From: Corynebacterium amycolatum
Lineage (GTDB): Bacteria > Actinomycetota > Actinomycetes > Mycobacteriales > Mycobacteriaceae
Length of the DNA stretch: 64,000 nt
Reading direction: 5' to 3'
Assembly: GCF_016889425.1 (NCBI RefSeq)
Contig: NZ_CP069513.1
Coordinates: 2,294,001-2,358,000, forward strand
The stretch's first letter is position 1. The number at the start of each line of letters is the position of its first letter. Below are positions 9,705-18,775 of this stretch, piece after piece. The translations under genes and the position numbers were made by a program. Under the pieces are notes generated by a model. It was given only the letters and a program-made list of their open reading frames with translations, ran no database searches and was not told the DNA's origin.

Positions 9705-10928
9705 ATGGGCGATGAGAAAAGCCGCAACAACAGCGCTTCGTCAAAGGCTCGCAATCCGCGAACTAACTCGGTCAGTAAAAGCCAAACGCCGTCGGCCACA
9801 GCAAAACCCGGCAAAACTGCTCGGGCAACGAATGCAGCTAAATCCGCAGCAATGTCAGCTGTCTCGAAGGTGACGCGCACCAACGGATCGTCGTCAAGCG
9901 TGGGAGAAACGCAGTCGGAGGCGGTGCGCGATGCCCTGCGCGATTGCGGCGTCTACATCGGCGGCAAGCGTTTGCCGGGCACCTACGACCACTTCTCCGG
10001 TCTGTCCGAGGTGCGTAATTTTGGCGAGGGCTTCACGTGGCTGTCATTGTCGCGCCCCAACGCGACACAGATGGACGCCATCGCTGAGCTTTACGGGCTG
10101 GATGAGCTGACGGTGGAGGATGCACTGACTAACCGCCAGCGCCCCAAGATTGAAATCCACGATGATCACGTGGTTTTTGTGATTCGCTCGATTCACTACT
10201 CCCCGGAAGGTCTCGCGGACGACGAAAATGAGATCATTCGTTCTGGCCAGCTGATGATTGTTATCGGCCAGGAGTACGTCATCACCATTCGCATGGGCAT
10301 GCCGAGCTCGGATATGCAGCGCATTAGCGCGCGTGTGGAAAACACCACCGACGCCATCGACTACGGTCCCGCGGGCGTGCTGTGGGCGCTGACGGACAAC
10401 CTCGTCGATGCGTACCTGCGCATTGCGTTGCAGCTGGAAGATCGCGTGGAGATTATGGAAGATGCCGTCTTCGAGCCGAATTTGGTGTCGGATATTGAGG
10501 ACATTTACATCCTCAAACGAGAAATCCTGGAGATGCGCCACGCAATCGATCCGCTGACGCCGGCGCTGCGCTCCCTGATGAATCTGCGAGAAGACATCAT
10601 GCCGAAGGACGTCAGCCGTTATCTTTCCGATGTTCTCGACCACCAGCTCGCCGCGGCGGACCTCGTAGCCGGACTCGACGAACGCCTCTCCTCCCTCATC
10701 GACGCCGCCGCAGTGAAGATCCAGCTGCAGCAGAACCAGGACATGCGTACTATCTCGGCATACGCGGCTATTCTCGCCGTGCCAACCGCCCTGGCCGGTA
10801 TCTACGGCATGAACTTCGACCGCATGCCCGAACTGCACTGGGAGTACGGGTACTTCATCGTCCTCGCCATCATGTTCGCCATTGTGGCGTTTTTGGTGTG
10901 GCTCCTGCGCCGCAACAAGTGGCTGTAG
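9705..10928 (+). CDS. corA: CorA-family magnesium/cobalt transporter
   Basis: Pentameric Mg2+ channel of the CorA-MRS2-ALR1 superfamily. The 407-residue product has a disordered Ser/Lys/Thr-rich N-terminus of about 65 residues, a cytoplasmic alpha/beta and long-helix domain, and two C-terminal membrane segments. The diagnostic GMN motif (YGMNF) closes the first of these, and the protein ends with basic RRNKWL. The frame is open far upstream, over the antisense of the lipoprotein gene, but ATG 9705 is preceded at nine bases by GAGG (9692-9695), so I take that start. The basic N-terminal extension is longer than in E. coli CorA, which is about 316 residues. Confidence 0.95.
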   Translation: MGDEKSRNNSASSKARNPRTNSVSKSQTPSATAKPGKTARATNAAKSAAMSAVSKVTRTNGSSSSVGETQSEAVRDALRDCGVYIGGKRLPGTYDHFSGLSEVRNFGEGFTWLSLSRPNATQMDAIAELYGLDELTVEDALTNRQRPKIEIHDDHVVFVIRSIHYSPEGLADDENEIIRSGQLMIVIGQEYVITIRMGMPSSDMQRISARVENTTDAIDYGPAGVLWALTDNLVDAYLRIALQLEDRVEIMEDAVFEPNLVSDIEDIYILKREILEMRHAIDPLTPALRSLMNLREDIMPKDVSRYLSDVLDHQLAAADLVAGLDERLSSLIDAAAVKIQLQQNQDMRTISAYAAILAVPTALAGIYGMNFDRMPELHWEYGYFIVLAIMFAIVAFLVWLLRRNKWL

Positions 10929-10971
10929 TTTCCGCTTCTGGCAGGCAACGCTTTACGACGAGTACAACAAC

Positions 10972-11517
10972 CTACCCGCGGTTCCCACCGAGAGCCCGCT
11001 GCGCCAACAGGTCGCGAGCACGCTCGGCATTGCGGGGATTGCACAAAACATCGTAGCGACGAGCAACAATCTCCGTGGTGGTGGAGAAATCCCGCTTGCC
11101 GTTTTGCATGGCGTATGGGACTGCCGCCAGCACGATGCCAAAGATGGCGCCCATCCCGAGGCCAACAATCAACGGGCTAACCCAATCTTCCTGGAAAAGC
11201 CCCAGAATCAGGCCGAAGAACAGGCCCATCCATAGGCCGTACAGCGCGCCACCACCGAGCACTTTCGGCCAGGTCAACCGACCTACCACGCGCTCCACCT
11301 GCATCAGGTCAACGCCGACGATGGTGAGGTCGGAAACCGGGAACTCATCGCGATCACTGAGCGAATCAACCGCAGCCTGGGCATCGGCGTAGTTGGTGAA
11401 GCTACCCACCGGCCACCCCTCGGGCACCTGCCGCTGAGGCAACCGGGACTTCATGCTCTGTTCCCGGCCGCTCCCCCAACCGCTGTTCGCTTCCCCATTT
11501 GCCATCGGTACTTTCAC
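10972..11517 (-). CDS. Membrane protein with general-stress-protein (GSP17M/YflT-like) domain
   Basis: 181 residues. Residues about 35-75 (GSFTNYADAQAAVDSLSDRDEFPVSDLTIVG) match the pattern of the YflT/GSP17M N-terminal domain seen in small actinobacterial stress or membrane proteins. Two hydrophobic helices follow (about 85-107 and 115-135), then a polar C-terminus (TEIVARRYDVLCNP). The biochemical role is unknown. Start is GTG 11517 or ATG 11505; AGGGA lies close to the former. It converges with corA, with a 43-base gap. Confidence 0.8.
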   Translation of the reverse strand: MKVPMANGEANSGWGSGREQSMKSRLPQRQVPEGWPVGSFTNYADAQAAVDSLSDRDEFPVSDLTIVGVDLMQVERVVGRLTWPKVLGGGALYGLWMGLFFGLILGLFQEDWVSPLIVGLGMGAIFGIVLAAVPYAMQNGKRDFSTTTEIVARRYDVLCNPRNAERARDLLAQRALGGNRG

Positions 11518-11736
11518 CGTTCCCTTGCAGTTGTTGTCACAGCAATTGGTGACTCAGTTGCTGAAAATATTGCTAAAACTATCGCTAAAAAGCGTTCTAT
11601 CAAGGACAACGCCTGACAGTTTCCAATTGTTCCACCGTCTGGCCCACCACCCATTCCACCGCCACCGCGCTTGTCGGAAGGGTTGGGCGCTGTGACCGTC
11701 GTAAAGCGGAAAACTGCTGATTTTGTCAGTAGTTCT

Positions 11737-11774
11737 TTGTCTTACGGGGTCTCACGATAAGATTCACTACATAA
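11737..11774 (+). promoter_or_regulatory. Possible leaderless promoter of mrp
   Basis: TTGTCT (11737-11742) and TAAGAT (11758-11763) are 15 bases apart. The expected start of transcription falls at or next to the A of the mrp ATG (11774). The mrp start lacks a ribosome site, which agrees with a leaderless transcript, a common arrangement in corynebacteria. Confidence 0.35.
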
Positions 11775-12907
11775 TGTCTACGATTACTGAAGCTGAAGTT
11801 CGCACCGCCCTGGCGCAGGTCGAAGATCCTGAGGTACGTCGCCCGATTACCGAGATTGGCATGGTCAAGTCCATCTCGGTGGCGGACAACAACGACGTGG
11901 CCGTGGAGATTTACCTCACCATCGCCGGTTGCCCCATGAAAAACACCATCATCGAGCGCACCGAAGATGCGCTCAACGGTATCGAGGGCGTTGGCAACGT
12001 CACCGTCACCACCGATGTGATGAATGACGAGCAGCGCCGCGAGTTCCGCAACGCCGTCCGCGGCACCGCCTCCGAGCCGGTGATCCCATTCGCCCAGCCG
12101 GACTCCCGCACCCGCGTGTTCGCCGTCGCCTCCGGTAAGGGTGGCGTTGGTAAGTCCTCTGTGACCGTGAACCTCGCTGCCGCGCTGGCTGCGAAGGGTC
12201 TATCTGTCGGTGTGCTCGATGCCGATGTCTACGGCCACTCCATCCCGCACATGATGGGCTCCGAGGAAAAGCCGCACCAGGTCGACGACATGATTATGCC
12301 TCCGCAGGCACACGACGTGTCGCTGATTTCTATCGGACACTTCGTCGACGACAACGCACCGGTTGTCTGGCGTGGGCCAATGCTGCACCGCGCTATCCAG
12401 CAGTTCCTCGCGGACGTGTTCTGGGGCGACTTGGACGTCCTGCTTTTCGACCTGCCCCCGGGAACCGGCGACATCGCCATCTCCGTGGCGCAGCTCGTGC
12501 CGAACGCTGAGCTAGTGATTGTTACTACCCCGCAGATGGCCGCCGCCGAAGTTGCCGAGCGTGCCGGCACCATCTCGCTGCAGACCCGCCAGCGGATCGC
12601 CGGTGTCATTGAGAACATGAGCTGGATGGAAATGCCCGACGGCTCCAAGATGGAAGTCTTCGGCACAGGCGGCGGCGAGACCGTTGCCCGTCGTCTTACC
12701 CAGATCACCGGAGGAAAGGTCGAGCTGCTCGGCCAGGTGCCACTGGACACCGAACTCCGCGAGGGTGGCGACAAGGGCACCCCGATTGTCCTATCCAAGC
12801 CGGATTCGGGCGCGGGCGAGGCCCTGAACGCTATCGCCGACAAGCTGGTTGTTCGTCGCGAGTCGCTCGCAGGCAAGTCGCTAGGCTTGGGCGTGACGCC
12901 GAAGTAG
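11774..12907 (+). CDS. mrp: Mrp/ApbC-type iron-sulfur cluster carrier P-loop ATPase
   Basis: Cytosolic scaffold or carrier for Fe-S clusters, 377 residues. An N-terminal MIP18/DUF59-like domain (about 5-95, with AGCPMKN) is followed by a MinD-type ATPase domain with deviant Walker A GKGGVGKSS at 121-129 and DLPPGTGD in the Walker B region. The CxxC motif present in E. coli Mrp after 'IENMS' is replaced here by WMEMPDG; the M. tuberculosis homologue also lacks it. I chose ATG 11774 because homologues begin MSxxTEAxVR and the upstream part looks non-coding. A terminator follows. Confidence 0.93.
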   Translation: MSTITEAEVRTALAQVEDPEVRRPITEIGMVKSISVADNNDVAVEIYLTIAGCPMKNTIIERTEDALNGIEGVGNVTVTTDVMNDEQRREFRNAVRGTASEPVIPFAQPDSRTRVFAVASGKGGVGKSSVTVNLAAALAAKGLSVGVLDADVYGHSIPHMMGSEEKPHQVDDMIMPPQAHDVSLISIGHFVDDNAPVVWRGPMLHRAIQQFLADVFWGDLDVLLFDLPPGTGDIAISVAQLVPNAELVIVTTPQMAAAEVAERAGTISLQTRQRIAGVIENMSWMEMPDGSKMEVFGTGGGETVARRLTQITGGKVELLGQVPLDTELREGGDKGTPIVLSKPDSGAGEALNAIADKLVVRRESLAGKSLGLGVTPK

Positions 12908-12935
12908 TCCTTCGCTTTACGACGATCATAGCGAC

Positions 12936-12976
12936 GCCCCCTCCCCGGTATTTTCAGTGCCGGGAAGGGGGCCTTT
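12936..12976 (+). terminator. Intrinsic terminator of mrp
   Basis: GC-rich hairpin: left arm GCCCCCTCCCCGG (12936-12948), loop, right arm 12960-12972 ending GGGGGC with one mismatch, followed by TTT. Confidence 0.75.
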
Positions 12977-13090
12977 GCTCATTGTGGCTGCAGTGTCTGG
13001 GGCGTATGTGGTTTGGGGGTTTTCGGCGGTGTAAGTGTTGTCGGTGGTCCGGGGTTTGCGGGCGGTGTATCCACCGACGCGGCTGCGTGC

Positions 13091-13163
13091 ACTTACTGAC
13101 TAGGTTTATGACAGTTTCGTGGCAAAATTTGTGCTCAAAGTGTCATAACCCTGGTCAGTAACT
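13091..13163. repeat. Intergenic palindromic repeat element, copy 2 (symmetric form)
   Basis: Divergent but nearly symmetric member of the family. The left arm ACTTACTGACTAGGTTTATG + ACA (13091-13113) is mirrored by the right arm (13141-13163), whose reverse complement reads AGTTACTGACCAGGGTTATG + ACA; 20 of 23 positions pair. Both arms keep the ACTGAC block that only the left arm has in the other copies. It lies between convergent mrp and tatB. Confidence 0.8.
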
Positions 13164-13188
13164 TGCGGTCGGGAACGGTTTGCCACCT

Positions 13189-13773
13189 CTATAGGTTGTC
13201 GTCGTCGACCCAGGCCTGCACCCCACGGGGCTGCTGTGGTGTTTGCTGTGCCTGCTGTTGGCGGGCCTGGGCAACTGGATCCTGCCACGTTCCTGGCTGC
13301 TGAGCCGACTGCGGGACCGGCTGCTGCGACGGAGCCGGTTGCACTGGCTGGCTCTTGTTGGATTGCTGGTACTGCTGGCCTGCGGCACCAGTTGCTCCAG
13401 CCGCACCAGCTACTCCAGAGGATCCACCGGCTCCTGCAGCTCCGGTTGCACCAGTTCCGCCGCCACCCGCTGCGGGCTTACCGGAGAGCATGTCCAGGTA
13501 GGTGTCATCGCCGTCGAAAAGCGTCCTGGTGATGGCGGTCTTCGGGTTGAGACGACGGAGATCGTTGAGCTCCTGCAGCGGCTTGCGAAGATCGTCGAAG
13601 TCTTCACCGAACTCATCCGAGAGGTTATCGCGTGCGTCATTGATTGCGGTGCGCGCAGCCAGAAGCAATGCGCGGATGTCCTCAATTACCTTCGGCAACC
13701 GCTCAGGTCCGATGAGAATTAGTCCGAGGATAAAGAGGACGAGAATCTCGCCCCAGCCAACATTAGAAAACAC
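13189..13773 (-). CDS. tatB: Sec-independent protein translocase subunit TatB
   Basis: The TatB component of the twin-arginine export receptor. The 194-residue protein starts with a short periplasmic N-terminus and a membrane helix (about 7-22, [20 protein letters not shown]). The E/G-P hinge is followed by the amphipathic helix that defines the TatA/B family. The rest is a low-complexity tail, first Gly/Ala-rich and then Gln/Pro-rich ([14 protein letters not shown]), typical of actinobacterial TatB. It sits below sigE, cseE and the HtrA protease on the same strand, as in C. glutamicum, which links export with envelope-stress control. Confidence 0.95.
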   Translation of the reverse strand: MFSNVGWGEILVLFILGLILIGPERLPKVIEDIRALLLAARTAINDARDNLSDEFGEDFDDLRKPLQELNDLRRLNPKTAITRTLFDGDDTYLDMLSGKPAAGGGGTGATGAAGAGGSSGVAGAAGATGAAGQQYQQSNKSQPVQPAPSQQPVPQSAQQPGTWQDPVAQARQQQAQQTPQQPRGVQAWVDDDNL

Positions 13774-13885
13774 GTTATACCACCTTAGTTACAGTGCACC
13801 TCGCATGCAGCATTGCGCGGCCAAATCCGCCAAATCCGCAGAAACCAGCCAACCCCAGGCAAGTCCAAGCAAAACCAGCGCCACC

Positions 13886-15205
13886 CTACTCCGGCGTGAT
13901 CTTCGCCTCCAGCTCGGCTCCGTGGCGAACGATCTTCAATACCGCCTCATTACCAGCGCCAACAGTCCACAGTGCCACCGTGAGCTCATCTGCGGACGAT
14001 ACCGCGCGGTCCCCCACAGCCGTAATCACGTCGCCTTCCTGCAGGCCTTCCCGATCAGCGACACCTCCCGGCAGGATGCTGGCAATCTCGGCACCAGTCA
14101 GTGCGCCATTGGAAACCGTGCGCGCTGTCACGCCGATCCCCGGATGAACCGGCTTCTCACCGGCAATGAGCTGCTCAGCGATGGCAACGGCTGAATTGAT
14201 CGGGATCGCAAAGCCCAACCCCTGTGAGCCACCCGAGCTACTGAAAATCACTGTATTAATACCAATAATGGCACCGCGGATATCCACCAGTGGACCACCC
14301 GAGTTACCCGGGTTGATGGAGGCATCGGTCTGAATCGCATCGGCGTAGCCATCCGTATCAGTCCCCTCAGCAGCCAGGCGCACCGGCCGATTAAGCGCCG
14401 AGACAATGCCCGAAGTCACCGTTCCGCCCAGCCCCTGCGGCGACCCCATCGCAATCACCGTGTCACCGACCGCAACCGCATTGGAATCACCAAGCTGCGC
14501 CACGGTCAGCCCCGCAACGTCTTCGACCTTAATTACGGCGAGGTCGGTCTTCGGGTCGCGGCCAATGATCTTGGCCGGCACCTCTTTCAGCTTGCCACCG
14601 TCCCAAAACGTTACCGAGACCTGCATATCCTGCCGGTCCGCCACTGCCGAAACGACATGGTTATTCGTCAAAATATGACCGTCACCATCAATGACAAACC
14701 CCGAGCCCACGCCCGAAACCTCACCGGCACTGACCGCAATCGACACCACCGCGGGACGAAGAGTCTCCGCCACCTTGCCGATTTCGGTCAAATCGCCGTT
14801 GCCCGGTCGCCCCTCGACCTGTTGCAACTCCACACGCTGGTAGTCCGAGCGGAAAGTCTTACCAGCCCAACCGCCGACAAAGCCACCAACACCGCCAATC
14901 AGCAGCACCACGGCCGACGACGCCGCAATCACACGCCACGGCACCTCACGGCCAAAAATCACTTCCCGCGCGCTGACGCGGGGGGCCATCTTCGGGCGAG
15001 GTTTCTTCTTCGCTTCGGGTTTGCGGGCTGGACGCCCCGTCGTCATGCGTGACGACGAATCCTGCCACGGCGAATACTCTCTAGTAGTGGCGCTGGTGTC
15101 GTCGTCAAGCTTATGCCCTGGCGCACGCTGTAACCCGCCAGTTGCGGCGGCACGATCGGCGTCCGGGGCAAACGCGGAATCATCGAAATCGCGATGTTTG
15201 CCCAC
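13886..15205 (-). CDS. htrA: HtrA/DegP-type membrane-anchored serine protease with PDZ domain
   Basis: Envelope quality-control protease, 439 residues. The cytoplasmic N-terminus (about 90 residues, basic and Pro-rich before the membrane) is followed by one membrane segment (about 91-112). The trypsin-like domain has the catalytic triad H183 (TNNHVV), D221 (KTDLAVIKV) and S302 (NPGNSGGPL), and a PDZ domain lies at about 355-437. The architecture equals mycobacterial HtrA/PepD. Its start overlaps the cseE stop by one base, so translation is probably coupled. Likely part of the SigE regulon by its position behind sigE and its anti-sigma factor. Confidence 0.95.
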   Translation of the reverse strand: MGKHRDFDDSAFAPDADRAAATGGLQRAPGHKLDDDTSATTREYSPWQDSSSRMTTGRPARKPEAKKKPRPKMAPRVSAREVIFGREVPWRVIAASSAVVLLIGGVGGFVGGWAGKTFRSDYQRVELQQVEGRPGNGDLTEIGKVAETLRPAVVSIAVSAGEVSGVGSGFVIDGDGHILTNNHVVSAVADRQDMQVSVTFWDGGKLKEVPAKIIGRDPKTDLAVIKVEDVAGLTVAQLGDSNAVAVGDTVIAMGSPQGLGGTVTSGIVSALNRPVRLAAEGTDTDGYADAIQTDASINPGNSGGPLVDIRGAIIGINTVIFSSSGGSQGLGFAIPINSAVAIAEQLIAGEKPVHPGIGVTARTVSNGALTGAEIASILPGGVADREGLQEGDVITAVGDRAVSSADELTVALWTVGAGNEAVLKIVRHGAELEAKITPE

Positions 15206-15597
15206 TAGTGACTACCACCTTTACGAAAACCGCGAACGATCTGCTCCAACGCAGCGCTCAGCGACTCCGGCGGACGGTGCGCGAGATGCCGCGCCGACCT
15301 ATGGGGCTCTGAGTCCTCGCAGCTGCCTGCGAAATCAGCAATACGAGCGCGCAGCTCAGCTGGAATGTGCAAGGCCGCGCTATCACGCAGACGCTTGGCT
15401 GCCTGCCGCTGCTTCGCGACCTCCCGGCGACATTCCGGGCATGCCATCAGGTGCGCCTGCGCACGTCGCTCAGCTACGACCGACAACTCGCCGTCAACAA
15501 AAGCGGCAATTGCCTCGGTGCCGAGATGCTCCGTTGACAAAAAACGCTTGTCATCGCCCTGCTGAATCACAGACTGCAGCACCTCCAGAAATCGCAC
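15205..15597 (-). CDS. cseE: Anti-sigma factor CseE (zinc-associated, RseA-like)
   Basis: Inhibitor of SigE. The 130-residue protein carries the ZAS motif HxxxCxxC as H49-LMA-C53-PE-C56 in an all-helical anti-sigma domain. No membrane segment is visible, so it should be a cytoplasmic anti-sigma factor like mycobacterial RseA. It lies 50 bases downstream of sigE and overlaps htrA. Named by position and motif after C. glutamicum cseE. The first dozen residues are less certain than the rest. Confidence 0.92.
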   Translation of the reverse strand: MRFLEVLQSVIQQGDDKRFLSTEHLGTEAIAAFVDGELSVVAERRAQAHLMACPECRREVAKQRQAAKRLRDSAALHIPAELRARIADFAGSCEDSEPHRSARHLAHRPPESLSAALEQIVRGFRKGGSH

Positions 15598-15647
15598 CTA
15601 TTAACTAGCCCCACAATAGCCGCTCCCACGGATTGAGTGCGGGAAAA

Positions 15648-16301
15648 CTAGCCTGCGGTGACCGACTCCGGCAGCTCCTGCCGCTGCCTCTCCAGACGCT
15701 CCAACGTCGCCCGCAAGCTGGAACGTGCCCGGTGAATGCGCGAACGCACGGTGCCCATCTTGAGCCCAAGGGTGTTAGCAATTTCCTCGTAGGTCAGCCC
15801 CACCACATCACAGAGGACAACCACCGCGCGATAGTCCGGCTGCAGCTCAGCCAGCGCGATTTCCAAATCCGGATCGAGCATCGCGTCATCGACGGCCTGC
15901 TCCGGCGTCTTCAGCGTGCCCGGGACGCGGTCGTAGTTCTCCGGCAACGCCTCCATCCGGATCACCTGCCGATGCCGGACCATATCCAAAAACAGGTTAG
16001 TTGTAATCCGATGCAGCCAGCCTTCAAAAGTGCCGGGACGGTATGACTTCAGCGAGCGGAACACACGCATGAATGTCTCCTGCGTCAGGTCTTCCGCGTC
16101 CTGTTGGTTACCAGTCAACCGATATGCGAGCCCGTAAACACTATCCGCGTGGGCTTGGACAAGTTCCGACCACGACGGCATCTCTCCCACACCTGCGTCA
16201 AAAGCTGCGGTGCCGGACAGTTGCTCAGTTGCGTCAGCGGACGGGGCGTCCTCGCGGCTGGCGCCTGCGCTGACTCGTTCGGACTTGACTCGTTCGGGCA
16301 T
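15648..16301 (-). CDS. sigE: ECF sigma factor SigE
   Basis: Extracytoplasmic-function sigma factor for envelope stress, 217 residues. An N-terminal extension of about 43 residues is followed by region 2 (about 45-112; [25 protein letters not shown], with [19 protein letters not shown] for -10 recognition) and region 4 (about 148-202; [25 protein letters not shown]) for -35 binding. It shares its strand and order with cseE, htrA and tatB. The upstream gap contains GGAAC on the minus strand (16312-16316), but it is too close to the start codon to be a normal SigE -35. Confidence 0.96.
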   Translation of the reverse strand: MPERVKSERVSAGASREDAPSADATEQLSGTAAFDAGVGEMPSWSELVQAHADSVYGLAYRLTGNQQDAEDLTQETFMRVFRSLKSYRPGTFEGWLHRITTNLFLDMVRHRQVIRMEALPENYDRVPGTLKTPEQAVDDAMLDPDLEIALAELQPDYRAVVVLCDVVGLTYEEIANTLGLKMGTVRSRIHRARSSLRATLERLERQRQELPESVTAG

Positions 16302-16459
16302 GAGGTTCAGTGTTCCTTACCAACCTTAGGTTTGTAGTGACCTTACCCTGAAAATAGTTTGAGAGTCCAGACAAATTTGAGGCTTGTTTACCCGCCTAGT
16401 CCGGCACGGACCGGCGCGCCCCGCTGCCCTGCACGGAGTTTTTTCCTACGCTATAGAGC

Positions 16460-17134
16460 GTGTCCGAAACGAGTTCTTCTGCTACCCCGCTATCCGCACG
16501 TGACGCTATTGCACAGCACGTCAACAACACGACCGTAGTCTCCGAGGCCCTTGAAAGCGCCCGAGAGAGCGCTAGCGAATACGGAGTTGCCGTCCCCGAT
16601 ACGATGACCGGCGCCGCTTTGACCTCGCTCATGGCCCTGACCAGTGCCCGCCGCGACGGCCACCCCGCCGCTGTCATCGCATCGCCTGCAGCAGGCGTAG
16701 TCGGTTTGCACCTGGCCGCCGGTCTCGGCGATGACGGCGTTCTCACCTGCATCGACCCTGAGCTCGAGCACCAGTCTCTGGCAAAGTCCGCTTTCCGAGC
16801 CGCAGGCATCCGCCCCAACCGACAGCGCTTCCTGCCCTCGCAGCCACTGGAGGTCATGGATCGCCTGGCAGCCGACTCCTACGACTTGGTCTACTTGGAC
16901 GTCGCCCCGGCAATCCTCCGCGCCGCCCAGGAAAAGGCCTGGCCGCTGCTTCGCTCCGGTGGCGCGCTCGTCCTGACCGGCGCGCTCCTCGACGGCACTG
17001 TTGCTGACTCGTCACGCACTGACCGTGACACCGTCGCTGCCCGCGAAGCCGACGAATACATGCTCCAGCTTGACGACGCTTACGTGATGCGGCTCCCCTT
17101 AGCAGCCGGAACCACTGTGCTGGTGAAGAAGTAG
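16460..17134 (+). CDS. Class I SAM-dependent O-methyltransferase-like protein
   Basis: 224 residues from a GTG start, matching in length and position the methyltransferase gene that is divergent from sigE in mycobacteria (Rv1220c) and corynebacteria. The Rossmann pattern is visible: AVIASPAAGVVGLHLAAGL (motif I), GVLTCIDPE (acidic loop after beta2), YDLVYLDVAP (motif around the metal-binding Asp of the catechol-O-methyltransferase family), and LRSGGALVLTGAL. Motif I lacks the usual E-x-G-x-G-x-G and reads SPAAGVVG, so SAM binding is likely but not proven. Substrate unknown. Confidence 0.85.
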   Translation: MSETSSSATPLSARDAIAQHVNNTTVVSEALESARESASEYGVAVPDTMTGAALTSLMALTSARRDGHPAAVIASPAAGVVGLHLAAGLGDDGVLTCIDPELEHQSLAKSAFRAAGIRPNRQRFLPSQPLEVMDRLAADSYDLVYLDVAPAILRAAQEKAWPLLRSGGALVLTGALLDGTVADSSRTDRDTVAAREADEYMLQLDDAYVMRLPLAAGTTVLVKK

Positions 17135-17154
17135 TTTTCTACTGTTGGCCGGCT

Positions 17155-17310
17155 GGCTGGCGGCCTCCCGCCAATGCGAGTTACTGACTGCGTTTATGGC
17201 TGGCGGCCTCGGGCCAATGCGAGTTACTGGCCGCGTTTATGTCAGAAATGAACCAAAAAAGTGGCCTGAAAGTGTCATAAACTCGCACAGTTTCACTTTT
17301 GCAGCCCGTA
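17155..17310 (+). repeat. Intergenic palindromic repeat element, copy 3 (with duplicated 43-bp module)
   Basis: Long form of the element. The head module CAATGCGAGTTACTGACTGC… occurs at 17172-17198 and again at 17215-17241, exactly 43 bases apart, with the intervening GGCTGGCGGCCTC also present before the first module. The right arm TGTCATAAACTCGCA is at 17273-17287, followed by CAGTTTCACTTTTGCAGCCC. It lies between the convergent methyltransferase gene and glgC, just before the glgC terminator. Confidence 0.85.
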
Positions 17311-17380
17311 GCCCCACGTGCAGCCCACATTTTTGGGATTGCCAGTTTTGGGGCTAGGTAGCAACTAAGCAGCAAAAAGC

Positions 17381-17418
17381 TTAAAAGAAAAAGGCACGTA
17401 CCCCACGGTACGTGCCTT
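17381..17418 (-). terminator. Intrinsic terminator of glgC
   Basis: Perfect 12-bp stem AAGGCACGTACC (17391-17402) with loop CCAC and complement 17407-17418. On the minus strand it is followed by a T-rich tract (complement of TTAAAAGAAA at 17381-17390), so it serves glgC. Confidence 0.88.
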
Positions 17419-17445
17419 CTTGCAGCCTGAGCCGGCTTTGACAGG

Positions 17446-18663
17446 CTAGATAACCTTGCCCTTACCGACGGCCACAACGCCACCAGCGCTGACCTTGAAG
17501 CGCTCTGCGTCCTTCTCCGGATCGACACCAATGATGGCGCCGTCGGAGACAACAACGTTCTTATCCAAGATCGCGTGACGAACCACTGCTCCGCGGCCGA
17601 CGCGCACACCTGGGAAGAGAACCGAGCCCTCCACCGTCGCGCCATCCTCGACCACGACGTTGGTGCTAATCACCGAGTTGCGAACTGTGCCACCAGAGAC
17701 AATCGAACCGGCACCCACCATGGAAGCCTGAGCAATACCACCCTGGACAAACTTCGCCGGAGGCAGGTTCTCCTCCGAGAAGGTGTGGATTGGCCACTTC
17801 TTGTTGTAGAGGTTAAACACCGGGTGGACGGAAATCAGGTCCATATTGGCCTCGTAGAAGGCATCGATGGTACCGACGTCACGCCAGTAGCCCTTATCAC
17901 GTTCGGTCTCACCCGGAACGTAGCTGTCCTTGAAGTCCCAGACGAAGGCCTCGCCCTCCTCTACCAACATCGGAATGATGTCTCCGCCCATGTCATGGTC
18001 GGAGTTTTCATCTTCCGAGTCACGCTTAATTGCGTCGATAAGCGCGGAGGTAGTGAAGATGTAGTTACCCATCGACGCGAACGTCGAGTCCGGGTCATCC
18101 GGGGTGCCAGGCGGATCAGCCGGCTTCTCCAGGAACTCGGTGATTCGGTTGTTGTCATCCGCATCGATGACACCGAATGCGCTGGCCTCGGAGCGTGGGA
18201 CACGGATACCAGCAACGGTAACGCCAGCGCCAGACTCGATGTGGGCCTCCAGCATCTGCTGCGGGTCCATACGGTAGACGTGGTCGGCACCGAAGACGAT
18301 GACGTACTCCGGATCCTCGTCATAAACCAAATTCAGCGACTGCAGAATCGCGTCAGCCGAACCAGTGAACCAGCGCTTACCCAGACGCTGCTGAGCCGGC
18401 ACCGGAGTGACGTACTGGCCGGTGATGCCGGACAGCTGCCACGCCTGCGAAATGTGACGGTCGAGCGAGTGGGACTTGTACTGGGTCAGCACACAGATCT
18501 TCAGGAAACCTGCGTTAACCAAGTTCGACAGCACGAAGTCGATAAGCCGATAGCTGCCGCCGAAAGGCACGGCGGGCTTAGCGCGGTCTTCCGTCAGCGG
18601 GAAGAGACGCTTGCCTTCGCCACCGGCAAGGACAATGGACAAAACATGTGGTTGACTCCTCAC
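17446..18663 (-). CDS. glgC: Glucose-1-phosphate adenylyltransferase
   Basis: Makes ADP-glucose from glucose-1-phosphate and ATP for glycogen and related alpha-glucans. The N-terminal nucleotidyltransferase domain has the consensus [13 protein letters not shown] and the K in [21 protein letters not shown] follows, and the C-terminal part shows left-handed beta-helix hexapeptides ([20 protein letters not shown]). About 405 residues, normal for bacterial GlgC. I take GTG 18663 as the start: it gives [15 protein letters not shown] and has AGG about ten bases upstream, whereas the TTG three codons earlier has no ribosome site. It is divergent from glgA across a gap of 112 bases that must hold both promoters. 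Confidence 0.95.
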   Translation of the reverse strand: MRSQPHVLSIVLAGGEGKRLFPLTEDRAKPAVPFGGSYRLIDFVLSNLVNAGFLKICVLTQYKSHSLDRHISQAWQLSGITGQYVTPVPAQQRLGKRWFTGSADAILQSLNLVYDEDPEYVIVFGADHVYRMDPQQMLEAHIESGAGVTVAGIRVPRSEASAFGVIDADDNNRITEFLEKPADPPGTPDDPDSTFASMGNYIFTTSALIDAIKRDSEDENSDHDMGGDIIPMLVEEGEAFVWDFKDSYVPGETERDKGYWRDVGTIDAFYEANMDLISVHPVFNLYNKKWPIHTFSEENLPPAKFVQGGIAQASMVGAGSIVSGGTVRNSVISTNVVVEDGATVEGSVLFPGVRVGRGAVVRHAILDKNVVVSDGAIIGVDPEKDAERFKVSAGGVVAVGKGKVI

Positions 18664-18775
18664 ACCAACCAACCTATATGCGATTTACGTTCCTCGCTGC
18701 CAGTCTCCCCTCCTCACTACCCACACCCAGACATATCAAGCGACGGAAATTGTCAAATCTGGCTACGCTGGAACT

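Noticed and set aside
11530-11613. Short frame reading VVVTAIGDSVAENIAKTIAKK and on to DNA-stop
   Set aside because: Looks protein-like but has no ATG, GTG or TTG start in frame close by and is only about 30 codons; may be chance.
16302-16460. SigE autoregulatory promoter (GGAAC at 16312-16316 on minus strand)
   Set aside because: Too close to the sigE start codon and no GTT-type -10 at the right spacing.
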